A stretch of DNA of 6,067 bases, from assembly GCA_910578965.1 (NCBI GenBank), contig CAJTSP010000149.1, forward strand, positions 1 to 6,067, written 5' to 3'. The number at the start of each line of letters is the position of its first letter. The stretch's first letter is position 1. Under the pieces are notes generated by a model. It did not search any database. It was not told where the DNA came from and saw only the letters and a list, made by a program, of their open reading frames with translations. Position numbers and translations under genes: made by a program. Below are positions 1 to 5,773 of this stretch, in pieces. Origin of the DNA: an uncultured Oscillospiraceae bacterium (lineage in GTDB: Bacteria > Bacillota > Clostridia > Oscillospirales > Ruminococcaceae).

Positions 1-1855
1 GACAGGTTTTGACCTCCGCACCAATCACATGATTCAGGATGCTCTGATAAAACGGCAGCGGGTGATTGGCCTTGAGCCAGGCCATGGCCCAGGCCAGCCG
101 CTGGGCCAGCCGGTCGCTCCATCGCTCGGAAAAGCTCTGGTGCAAAAAGCCCTTGACCAGGGCGGTAGGCCGGTTTACCAGCAGACTGGGCTCGGGCTCG
201 GCCAGGCCGGCGGCCGCCGTTTCGGCCAGCTTTTTGTCCCGCAGGCGGTAGGCGGCCACATGATCCACCCCAGAGGACACAATTTCAAAGTTGCGTTCCA
301 CCACCCCGCTCATCATCCGTTTGCCCACCGCGTCCAGGCAGAGCAGCAGCGCAGCGGCCGCGGCAAATAGGGTGGTCTCCACCGGCAGATAACTGTCCGG
401 CCGGAAAAGGAACACGATCAGTTGGGCCGCCGCCGCCAAAAAGGCCAGCGCCGGCAGGCTGTCCGGGCTGGGCGCGCCAAACAGCCCCACAAGCCCGCTG
501 CGCAGCACCGCAAACGACAAGGCCCCCGCCGCCGCCAGCAAGGCCAGGCTCGCCCCAAGATAGGCCGCCGGGGCAAGGGCCGGGTCAAGGGGCGCCGGCA
601 CCGGCAAAAAGCCGCTTGCGCCAAGCCCCAGATAGAACAGCAGCGCCGTGAGCAGCCCGGTAAGGACGGCACGTAGCTGCAGCGAGGCCCGCATGCCGCG
701 CAAATCCGCCTGCACCGAGGGGGCGTCCTGCAGGTCGGCATAATCGTCCAGGTACTCCTCCGGCCCCTCCTCCTCAAAGGGGCCGTCCGCCTCCGGCTCC
801 TCTACCCCAAAAATGCGGGGCAGTACAAACCGCCGGCGCGGGGCAGGCTCCTCGCCATATTCGAGCGTTTCTTCGTCCAGCTCGGCGAGCATCGGCCCTC
901 CCGGCTCAAGCTGTACCTCGCCCGTCATGCTGCTGTCCGGGCGCAGGGGCTCCTCACCGTCCATCTGCCGCACGGCGCGGGCCTTACGGGTCCGCCTCCG
1001 CTGGAAAAACCCGCTCGGCTCTTCTTCCATTTCCTCCTCGGGCACCACCGCCACCGTCTCACTGAAGAACTTGGTAAACTCCTCGTCCACCAGCTCGTTG
1101 AGATGCAGTACCCCGCTCGCGCTCTCAAGCGGGCGCACCCCCGGCCCGGCCGCGCGCGCCACAGGCTGGGCGCTCCCGCCCTGGGCGGGCTTTGGAAAAG
1201 CAGATGCATGGGCCCCCTCCCGGACCCCGCCGGCCGCCGAAGCCGCCCTACCCTCTTTGGACAGCTCCTTTGCGGCAGGCGGGGCAAACTCCCGGGTGGG
1301 CTCGTTTTCCTCGTCGGCCGGCGCCCCGGGCCCGGCGGGCTTTGGGCGCTCGGCGGGTTTTTCCGCCGGCCGCGCCCTCCCGGCCGGCTTTGCCGGCTCG
1401 GGCTGCCGGGCGGGTTCGGCCGGTTTCGGCTGCACAGCGGGTTCCTGCGCCGACTTCGGGGCGGGCTGCCGCGCCGGCTTGGGCGCGGGCTTCTCCGTTT
1501 GCTCCGCGGCCCTTTCAGACGGCCTGGGCGAGGGCTGCACGCCCGCCTGCGCCGGTTGCTCCGCCGGTTTTTGGGCGGGTTTTTCGGCCGGCCCCGAGGC
1601 CGGCCGTTCCGCGGGCCCCGCCGGCTGCTCTGCCGGTTTTGCGGCCGGGCGCCGCGCGGGTGCTTCAGCCCCCTTCGCGGCGGGCTTTGCCGGGGCGGCC
1701 AGTTTTTTGCCCAGCCCCAGCAGGCCGCCCCCCATGCCCAGCCCGGCCAGGATGTCGTTTACGGCGTCGTCGTTGGAGGGGCTTTGGGAAGCCTGCCGCT
1801 GCTGCACGGTTTTTAGGATTTCGTCTACCGAGCTTTCAAACTTGCTGTTTGCCAT
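1..1855 (-). CDS. Partial gene: Pro/Ala-rich multi-pass membrane protein of unknown function
   Basis: This frame is open from ATG 1855-1853 to the left edge, giving 618 codons with no stop, so the C-terminus is missing. I do not recognise the family. Residues 1-52 form a head with two similar short motifs, SVDEIL (9-14) and AVNDIL (31-36), then a Gly/Leu stretch. About residues 53-175 are a low-complexity arm of PAEKPA, KPAEQPA and RPAEKPA-like units rich in Pro, Ala, Lys, Glu and Gln. Next come a less biased linker, an acidic-then-basic patch (EEEMEEEP then RRRTRK, near 270-290) and a strongly acidic stretch near 358-376. Four hydrophobic segments follow at about 392-414, 429-450, 468-486 and 495-513, then about 100 mostly soluble residues. 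There is no signal peptide, so the long arm is probably cytoplasmic. The start is fixed by AAGGGGGTGA 7 nt upstream, which overlaps the rlmB stop and implies translational coupling. A scaffold or tether role is only a guess. Confidence 0.5.
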   Translation of the reverse strand, partial: MANSKFESSVDEILKTVQQRQASQSPSNDDAVNDILAGLGMGGGLLGLGKKLAAPAKPAAKGAEAPARRPAAKPAEQPAGPAERPASGPAEKPAQKPAEQPAQAGVQPSPRPSERAAEQTEKPAPKPARQPAPKSAQEPAVQPKPAEPARQPEPAKPAGRARPAEKPAERPKPAGPGAPADEENEPTREFAPPAAKELSKEGRAASAAGGVREGAHASAFPKPAQGGSAQPVARAAGPGVRPLESASGVLHLNELVDEEFTKFFSETVAVVPEEEMEEEPSGFFQRRRTRKARAVRQMDGEEPLRPDSSMTGEVQLEPGGPMLAELDEETLEYGEEPAPRRRFVLPRIFGVEEPEADGPFEEEGPEEYLDDYADLQDAPSVQADLRGMRASLQLRAVLTGLLTALLFYLGLGASGFLPVPAPLDPALAPAAYLGASLALLAAAGALSFAVLRSGLVGLFGAPSPDSLPALAFLAAAAQLIVFLFRPDSYLPVETTLFAAAAALLLCLDAVGKRMMSGVVERNFEIVSSGVDHVAAYRLRDKKLAETAAAGLAEPEPSLLVNRPTALVKGFLHQSFSERWSDRLAQRLAWAMAWLKANHPLPFYQSILNHVIGAEVKTC

Positions 1856-1862
1856 CCGCCGC

Positions 1863-1872
1863 TCACCCCCTT
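1863..1872 (-). promoter_or_regulatory. Ribosome binding site overlapping the rlmB stop codon
   Basis: On the minus strand AAGGGGGTGA ends 7 nt before the ATG of the membrane-protein gene. Its last three bases are the TGA stop of rlmB. Ribosomes finishing rlmB would sit directly on the next start, so the two genes are very likely co-translated from one mRNA. Confidence 0.5.
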
Positions 1873-2639
1873 GCACCGCGCTGGCGCATCATCTCGTACA
1901 GGATAATGCCGGCCGCCACCGACACATTAAAGCTGTCGACCCCGGCTGCGCGGGCAGACATGTCCAGCCGCAGGCTGCCGTCGCAGAGCTTGCGCACCAG
2001 CGGGCTCACCCCCGCCCCCTCGCCGCCCAGCACCAGCGCCACCGGGCCGGTAAGGTTGGTTTTTTCCAGCGGGGCGCCGTTTGGGTCGGCACAATATACA
2101 AAGATGTTTTCGGCCTTGAGCCGGCGCACCGCCTCGCCGATGTTGGCCACTCGGGCCACCGGCAGCCGCGCAGCCGCGCCGGCCGAGCTTTTCACGGCGG
2201 CCGGGGTCACGGCTGCGCCGCCCCGTTTTGGGATTACCAGCCCGTGCGCGCCGCAAAGCAGCGCCGAGCGGATGACCGCCCCCAGGTTGTGGGGGTCCTC
2301 AATGCCGTCGGCCAGTACCAAAAAGGGATCCTCATGCGCCGCACGCGCCGCGCCGAGCAGCTCCTTGAGCGGGACATACTCCACTGCCGCCGCAAAGGCG
2401 GCCACCCCCTGGTGGCTCTCGGCCCCGCAGAGCGCCCGCAGCTTGGCCGGATGCACCCGCTTGACGACTGCGCCGGCCTGCTTGGCCAGCGCCATGTAAT
2501 AGCCTGCCGCCTCGGGGGCCATGCCCTCGCTCAGCAGCACCGTATCCACCCCTGCGCCGCTGCGCAGCAGCTCGGCCACCGGGTTTTTCCCATACACCAA
2601 CTGCCCGGCCGCAGCCGGGCGCGATGTTCTTTGTTCCAT
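1863..2639 (-). CDS. rlmB: 23S rRNA (guanosine-2'-O-)-methyltransferase, RlmB/TrmH (SpoU) family
   Basis: The 258-residue protein has the full layout of the RlmB branch of the SpoU/TrmH SPOUT methyltransferases. In E. coli RlmB uses S-adenosylmethionine to 2'-O-methylate G2251 in the P loop of 23S rRNA. The N-terminal substrate-binding part opens with VYGKNPVAELL (15-25) and contains the ESHQGVAAF motif (74-82). The catalytic SPOUT domain has motif 1 DPHNLGAVIRSA (115-126, with N118 and R124), motif 2 LVLGGEGAGVSPLVRKLCD (202-220, with E207) and motif 3 DSFNVSVAAGIILYE (235-249, with N238), which form the trefoil knot and cofactor pocket. An in-frame ATG lies 16 codons upstream, but AAAGGAG 7 nt before 2639 fixes this start, and the length then matches the family (about 245-260). 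Motif 3 has Phe where Leu is usual (SLNVS), a mild change. A paralogue methylating another rRNA position cannot be excluded. It is first in its operon. Confidence 0.5.
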   Translation of the reverse strand: MEQRTSRPAAAGQLVYGKNPVAELLRSGAGVDTVLLSEGMAPEAAGYYMALAKQAGAVVKRVHPAKLRALCGAESHQGVAAFAAAVEYVPLKELLGAARAAHEDPFLVLADGIEDPHNLGAVIRSALLCGAHGLVIPKRGGAAVTPAAVKSSAGAAARLPVARVANIGEAVRRLKAENIFVYCADPNGAPLEKTNLTGPVALVLGGEGAGVSPLVRKLCDGSLRLDMSARAAGVDSFNVSVAAGIILYEMMRQRGARG

Positions 2640-2646
2640 GCGGTTT

Positions 2647-2653
2647 CTCCTTT
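2647..2653 (-). promoter_or_regulatory. Ribosome binding site that decides the rlmB start
   Basis: The minus strand reads AAAGGAG, then 7 nt, then ATG at 2639. This is a near-ideal site and favours the 258-residue product over the longer frame beginning at 2687, which would add a basic, unconserved extension. Confidence 0.5.
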
Positions 2654-2721
2654 TTGCGGCGGCCCCTTGCCGCCTCTGCCGTTCCAAGCCTCATTTAGGG
2701 CCCAAAAACCCATTATTTTTT

Positions 2722-2750
2722 AGTATAACACCTTATGGGACAAATTTCCA
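2722..2750 (-). promoter_or_regulatory. Promoter of the rlmB operon (sigma-A type)
   Basis: On the minus strand there is a -35 TGGAAA (2750-2745), a 17-nt spacer and a -10 TATACT (2727-2722). Transcription would begin near 2715, giving a leader of about 76 nt. The -10 is one base from consensus and the -35 matches four of six. It lies in one of the few AT-rich patches of this stretch. Confidence 0.5.
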
Positions 2751-2826
2751 TCTGATGCGCCGGTTTGCGGCAAGTTTTTACACAATTCCTCCGGCGCCGG
2801 GCGTCCGCCCTTTTTGCACCCGGCCC

Positions 2827-2865
2827 GGCAGGGGGTGCAGGGGGCGGCCCCCTGCACCCCCTGCC
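2827..2865. repeat. 39-nt near-perfect palindrome
   Basis: Two 19-nt arms, starting GGCAGGGGGTGC and ending GCACCCCCTGCC, are exact reverse complements around one central base (2846). The pairing stops cleanly at both ends. As RNA or extruded DNA this is a very stable G/C hairpin. No T-run follows on either strand, so it is not a classical intrinsic terminator. It resembles dispersed REP-like palindromes of GC-rich gut Clostridia, but copy number cannot be judged from one window. Confidence 0.5.
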
Positions 2866-2953
2866 ATTCCTCCCTTACGCGGCGTAGCCGCCAATACCCG
2901 GCGCTCCTGCCGCGTCCCCATTTGCAGAGTATGGGCCCGCGTCAGGCCGGATA

Positions 2954-2967
2954 AGCGGCCGGCCGCT
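2954..2967. repeat. 14-bp perfect palindrome AGCGGCCGGCCGCT
   Basis: This self-complementary 14-mer has no spacer, so it suits a dimeric DNA-binding protein better than an RNA hairpin. It lies about 60 bp left of the DnaA-box-like cluster. Chance occurrence in such GC-rich sequence is possible. Confidence 0.5.
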
Positions 2968-2989
2968 GCCGACCGGCAAATGCTTTGTA

Positions 2990-3007
2990 AAGCGGTTTAT
3001 ACCGCTT
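2990..3007. repeat. Small stem-loop beside the DnaA-box-like cluster
   Basis: Arms AAGCGGT (2990-2996) and ACCGCTT (3001-3007) pair perfectly around the loop TTAT. No T-run follows. It begins 35 bp before the first nonamer of the cluster and may be a structural or protein-binding part of the same locus. Confidence 0.5.
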
Positions 3008-3024
3008 GTAAACCCTGTCTTGGG

Positions 3025-3134
3025 TTTTCCACCTGTTGAAAACCCGGTGGAAAAGGTGAAAAACCCTGTATTTTGGCGGAAGTTTTTCCACATGCTTCCA
3101 GTTTTCCACAGGGTTTTCAACCTGTTGTGGAAAA
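3025..3134. other. DnaA-box-like cluster; candidate replication-origin or DnaA-titration site
   Basis: Nonamers close to the DnaA box (consensus TTATNCACA) are concentrated here. TTTTCCACA occurs on the plus strand at 3084-3092 and 3102-3110 and on the minus strand at 3126-3134. The one-base variant TTTTCCACC lies at 3025-3033 (plus) and 3046-3054 (minus). Relatives with the core TTTTCAAC lie at 3114-3122 (plus) and 3035-3043 (minus, read as GTTGAAAAC). Most have a G before the T-run, and inverted pairs are arranged head to head with short gaps. Mixtures of TTTTCCACA and TTTTCAACA are familiar from Clostridia upstream of dnaA. Here no dnaA or dnaN is adjacent, and the flanking genes point away. 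The cluster lies about 185-295 bp from the fba promoter and 275 bp or more from the rlmB promoter, too far for simple promoter repression. Origin function is inferred. Confidence 0.5.
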
Positions 3135-3318
3135 CCTGCTTCCTAAACAAAGGGTTGATGAAAGGTTTTGTCAAGGGCTTTTGCAAAATTTTGTACGGTC
3201 AAAAACAGGCGGGGCAAAAGCGGCGGTAAAAAAGAACGGGCCGCGGGGCCGGGGCCAATGCGGGGCCCAACCCCGCAAAAAATGCGTCCTTTGGGTGCTT
3301 TTATTCCCTTGCCGCGCC

Positions 3319-3347
3319 TTGATTTTGCCGCACGCGTAAGGTATACT
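3319..3347 (+). promoter_or_regulatory. Promoter of fba (sigma-A type)
   Basis: A -35 TTGATT (3319-3324), a 17-nt spacer and a -10 TATACT (3342-3347) precede the aldolase gene. The expected transcription start is near 3354, giving a leader of about 95 nt. The -10 hexamer is identical to that of the divergent rlmB promoter. Confidence 0.5.
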
Positions 3348-3353
3348 AAAGCC

Positions 3354-3448
3354 ATGGAAGGCAGGCCAAAGCCCATAACGGGCGCCGGCCGGATGGAGCA
3401 AAGGGGGCGCCGGACCCTTTGCAAACTACAGGAAGGGAAGAGTCGACT
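3354..3448 (+). promoter_or_regulatory. fba leader with stem-loop and possible leaderless upstream ORF
   Basis: The 5' leader contains a perfect 8-bp stem, GCAAAGGG (3398-3405) with CCCTTTGC (3415-3422), around a 9-nt loop that includes GGCGCC. The same 8-mer GGCGCCGG also occurs at 3381-3388, so an alternative pairing GGCGCC (3381-3386) with GGCGCC (3406-3411) would break the first stem. A 34-codon frame begins at ATG 3354, exactly at the predicted start of transcription, and ends at TAA 3456-3458, overlapping the fba start in another frame. The fba ribosome binding site is the purine run at 3430-3442 (AGGAAGGGAAGAG), which is usable but not ideal. Regulation through this leader is a hypothesis. 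Confidence 0.5.
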
Positions 3449-4312
3449 ATGCTGGTAAGCGCAACCGAAATGCTGCAAAAGGCCCGGGATGGCCATTACG
3501 CCGTGGGCCAGTTCAACATCAACAACCTCGAGTGGACCAAATCGGTCCTGCTGACAGCCGAGGAAACGAAAAGCCCGGTGATCCTGGGCGTATCCGAGGG
3601 CGCCGGCAAATACATGACCGGCTTTAAGACGGTGGCCGCCATGGTCAAGGCGATGGTGGATACCCTCGGCATCACGGTGCCGGTGGCGCTGCATCTGGAC
3701 CATGGCACCTACGAGGGTTCCAAGGCCTGCTTGGAGGCCGGGTTCTCGAGCATCATGTTTGACGGCAGCCATTATCCCATCGAGGAAAACATTGCCAAAA
3801 CTACCGAGCTGGTGGCCCTGGCCCATGCGCAGAGCGTTTCGATTGAGGCCGAGGTGGGGTCGATCGGCGGCGAGGAGGACGGTGTCGTAGGCATGGGCGA
3901 GGTGGCCGACCCGGCCGAGTGCGCCCGTATCGCAGGGCTGGGCATCGACTTCCTGGCCGCCGGCATCGGCAACATCCACGGCAAGTATCCCGCCAACTGG
4001 AAAGGGCTGGACTTTGACGCGCTGGCCAAGATCCACAACGCCACCGGCGGCATCCCGCTGGTCCTGCACGGCGGTACCGGCATCCCTGCCGGGATGATCC
4101 AAAAGGCCATCTCGCTGGGCGTGTCCAAAATCAATGTCAACACCGAGTGCCAACTGAGCTTTGCCGAGGCCACCCGCAAATATATCGAGGCCGGCAAGGA
4201 CCTGCAGGGTAAGGGCTTTGACCCGCGCAAGCTGCTGGCCCCGGGCGCCGAGGCCATCAGGGCCACCGTGCGCGAAAAGATCGAGCTGTTTGGTTCGGCC
4301 GGCAAAGCGTGA
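3449..4312 (+). CDS. fba: Class II fructose-1,6-bisphosphate aldolase
   Basis: The product is a 287-residue zinc-dependent aldolase that cleaves fructose 1,6-bisphosphate into dihydroxyacetone phosphate and glyceraldehyde 3-phosphate in glycolysis, reversibly in gluconeogenesis, in the cytoplasm. Family signatures appear in order: AVGQFNINN (18-26); HLDHGTYEG (82-90), with the catalytic Asp84 and zinc ligand His85; GFSSIMFDGSHYPIEENI (98-115); SIEAEVGSIGGEEDGV (131-146); the zinc ligand His178 in GNIHGKYP; HGGTGIP (207-213), with zinc ligand His207; and the phosphate-binding INVNTE (228-233). The length is typical of short Firmicutes FbaA proteins. A frame ten codons longer exists, but MLVSATEM at 3449 matches the usual N-terminus. 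It appears monocistronic, with its own promoter and a strong terminator. The related tagatose-bisphosphate aldolases share the fold, but the zinc-site sequences and housekeeping context favour Fba. Confidence 0.5.
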   Translation: MLVSATEMLQKARDGHYAVGQFNINNLEWTKSVLLTAEETKSPVILGVSEGAGKYMTGFKTVAAMVKAMVDTLGITVPVALHLDHGTYEGSKACLEAGFSSIMFDGSHYPIEENIAKTTELVALAHAQSVSIEAEVGSIGGEEDGVVGMGEVADPAECARIAGLGIDFLAAGIGNIHGKYPANWKGLDFDALAKIHNATGGIPLVLHGGTGIPAGMIQKAISLGVSKINVNTECQLSFAEATRKYIEAGKDLQGKGFDPRKLLAPGAEAIRATVREKIELFGSAGKA

Positions 4313-4350
4313 GCCGTCCGGCACAGCGTACCCCCGTATACAGCAAAGCC

Positions 4351-4385
4351 CCCCGGCAGAGCCTCCTGCTCTGCCGGGGTTTTTT
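4351..4385 (+). terminator. Intrinsic terminator of fba
   Basis: A perfect 12-bp stem, CCCCGGCAGAGC (4351-4362) with GCTCTGCCGGGG (4368-4379), has a 5-nt loop CTCCT and is followed at once by six T residues (4380-4385). It begins 38 nt after the fba stop. On the other strand only a TTT follows the stem, so it would terminate minus-strand transcripts poorly. Confidence 0.5.
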
Positions 4386-4480
4386 GCCGCCTTTCCGGGA
4401 GCCGTGCGGGGGATGCAACGTCCCTGCGGGCCATACGGGAGGTACGGGGACATACGGGATCGGGCCCGGGGAGGCCATAT

Positions 4481-4524
4481 CCGGCGGCCTTATGGGCCAT
4501 AGAGGCCCATAGGCCCGGGGCCGG
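4481..4524. repeat. Compound inverted repeat between convergent genes
   Basis: An inner stem TATGGGC (4491-4497) with GCCCATA (4505-4511) has a 7-nt loop, extended by a G-T wobble and a C-G pair. Outside it, CCGGC (4481-4485) pairs with GCCGG (4520-4524). No T-run follows on the minus strand, yet this is the only sizeable hairpin downstream of the MFS gene before the fba terminator, so it may stabilise or end that transcript. CATACGGGA occurs twice just to the left (4431-4460). Confidence 0.5.
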
Positions 4525-4530
4525 CGACAG

Positions 4531-4558
4531 GGGCAGGGGGCGCCCGCCGCCCTTTTTT
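4531..4558 (+). terminator. Possible weak second plus-strand terminator
   Basis: GGGCAGGGG can pair imperfectly with CCGCCGCCC (two mismatches, 4-nt loop), directly followed by six T residues (4553-4558). It could back up the fba terminator against readthrough into the convergent transporter gene. The stem is irregular, so this is tentative. Confidence 0.5.
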
Positions 4559-4576
4559 GCAGCGCCGCGGCCGGCC

Positions 4577-5752
4577 TTACCCGGCGCTTTGGGCGGCGCG
4601 GGCCTGCTCCTTGCGCGTCTCACGCCGGCAGACGAGGGCAAACGCCAGCATGCAGGCCAGCGAAACAAGGATGCAGGACATCCCCCCCACAATGCCGGCT
4701 TTCTGGGCCACCGCTCCCACAATGTAGGGCATGATGATGGCCCCGAGGCTTGCCACCGGCAGCAGCACCCCCACCGAAGCGTTGGATAACAGCTTGCCGG
4801 CACTGGATATGCCGGTGGGGCTGGTACCCGCAATGGCCAGGCCAAACAACACCAGCGCGCCGAGCGCGGCAGGCCCGGTTTTGGCCCGGAGCAGCAAAAA
4901 GTAGGCGGCCATGCTGGCCCCGGCCATGAGGGCGAGGGCCTTGAAATTGTCCCTGATGCGGAATACAAAACAGATGAGCAGCCGCATGACGAGCATCGAG
5001 CCCCAGATTACCGTGACCGTGAGGTTGCCCAGCTCGCCGGTGAGGATGCCGCTGTCCTGGAAATAGGTGACCACCCAGCCGGTAAAGGTAATCTCGGAGC
5101 AGTTTTGAAAAAACATCATACAGGTAACCAGCCAAAAGAGCCTGGAATGCAAAAAGCCCCAGTCGCTGCCCGCAGCCCTTTGGCCGCGGGGCTTTGCGGG
5201 CAGCCGGGCTTGGGCAAACACAAGCCAGAGGGCCCCGCCCGCCACGGCCAGCGCCGCCATGGGGGCGTACCAGGGCAACCCCTTGCGGGAAAAGAGCGCG
5301 ATAAAAAACGGGCAGAGCAAGCTGCTGGTGGCAAAGCATGCGTGCAGCAGGTTCATGGTACCCGCCTTGCCGGGGGCGGCCTGGCTGATGAGCACGGTGC
5401 TGTTGTTGGTGGCGCAGCCCTTGGTGATGCCCACCAGGGTAAAGGCCAGCAGCAGCGCCGCCGGCCAGCCGGTAAAGCAGAGCAGCCCATAGCCCACCGC
5501 TGCGCCGCCCACCAGCAGCAGCGCCGAACCGCGCATGCCGATAAGGTCCGGCAGCACGCCGGACAAAAACCCCGCAGCCATGTTGCCCACGCTGATAAGC
5601 GCCAGCAACAGGCCGGCAAAATCGTACGAAAGGCCGTATCGCTCCCGCAGGATGGCCAACACTACGCTGCCGCTGCTGGCGCACAGCCCGTTGATCAGCA
5701 TGGCCAGGTAGGCGCTGCGGGACCAGCGCCGGTTGGCTTGTTCTTGCTCCAT
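4577..5752 (-). CDS. Major facilitator superfamily (MFS) transporter, 12 membrane helices
   Basis: The product is a 391-residue integral membrane permease. Hydrophobic segments lie at about 13-35, 44-68, 76-93, 97-118, 134-154, 160-180, 203-229, 243-265, 271-288, 293-314, 324-347 and 353-375. A hydrophilic loop at 181-202 divides the two six-helix halves, the classical MFS plan. LPDLIGMRG (67-75), between helices 2 and 3, is in the place of the usual MFS loop motif. NLLHACFATSSLLCPF (134-149) and the acidic-Gly-Trp stretch SEITFTGWVVTYF (219-231) resemble MFS members of the FucP-like sugar-porter type. The substrate cannot be assigned; a sugar or organic solute is possible. GGGAGGAG ends 10 nt before ATG 5752 and sets the start. 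The gene is convergent with fba, stands alone, and has no sensor or enzyme partner in view. Confidence 0.5.
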   Translation of the reverse strand: MEQEQANRRWSRSAYLAMLINGLCASSGSVVLAILRERYGLSYDFAGLLLALISVGNMAAGFLSGVLPDLIGMRGSALLLVGGAAVGYGLLCFTGWPAALLLAFTLVGITKGCATNNSTVLISQAAPGKAGTMNLLHACFATSSLLCPFFIALFSRKGLPWYAPMAALAVAGGALWLVFAQARLPAKPRGQRAAGSDWGFLHSRLFWLVTCMMFFQNCSEITFTGWVVTYFQDSGILTGELGNLTVTVIWGSMLVMRLLICFVFRIRDNFKALALMAGASMAAYFLLLRAKTGPAALGALVLFGLAIAGTSPTGISSAGKLLSNASVGVLLPVASLGAIIMPYIVGAVAQKAGIVGGMSCILVSLACMLAFALVCRRETRKEQARAAQSAG

Positions 5753-5773
5753 GGTTATGTAGCTCCTCCCGCC

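Larger units (their letters stand above)
2640..3448. other. Gene-free divergent intergenic region of 809 nt
   Basis: No convincing gene lies here. The open frames present have no good ribosome binding site and run through inverted repeats and repeated nonamers. It contains the rlmB promoter, an isolated DnaA-like nonamer TTTTACACA (2776-2784), a 39-nt palindrome (2827-2865), a 14-bp palindrome (2954-2967), a small stem-loop (2990-3007), the DnaA-box-like cluster (3025-3134), a somewhat AT-richer stretch at about 3158-3215, and the fba promoter and leader. For a compact genome this is long, which suggests a function beyond two promoters. Confidence 0.5.

Noticed and set aside
813..2723. Long plus-strand open frame of 636 codons opposite rlmB and the Pro-rich gene
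   Set aside because: It is antisense to a clear rlmB with intact catalytic motifs. Its Gly/Ser/Ala-rich low-complexity product is what GC-rich Pro/Ala/Lys codons give when read on the other strand. It has no good ribosome binding site.
2790..2815. GGGC-GTCC-GCCC followed by TTTTT as a plus-strand terminator
   Set aside because: The stem is only 4 bp and no plus-strand gene ends upstream, so there is nothing for it to terminate.
2827..3134. CRISPR array or integron-type repeats in the long intergenic region
   Set aside because: The repeated units are 9-mers in mixed orientation with irregular gaps, not 25-36-nt direct repeats with regular spacers, and no cas or integrase gene is present.
2875..3186. 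Minus-strand frame of 103 codons across the DnaA-box-like cluster
   Set aside because: Its sequence is largely the translated repeats of the nonamers (Lys/Thr/Phe/Gly-rich) and it lacks a ribosome binding site. The repeats are better explained as DNA sites.
3158..3229. Short plus-strand frame encoding a basic 23-residue peptide just right of the DnaA-box-like cluster
   Set aside because: The only purine run before its ATG (AAAGGG) is 3 nt away, too close for a normal ribosome binding site, and no promoter is visible. The Lys and Phe content follows from the local A/T-rich sequence.
3143..4453. Minus-strand open frame of 436 codons opposite fba
   Set aside because: It lies across the complete aldolase gene, the fba promoter and the fba terminator and shows no family features. 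It is a shadow of GC-rich coding sequence.
3772..4968. Minus-strand open frame of 398 codons spanning fba, the intergenic region and part of the MFS gene
   Set aside because: It is out of frame with the MFS transporter, crosses the fba terminator, and encodes a Pro/Ser/Arg-rich product with no recognisable motifs.
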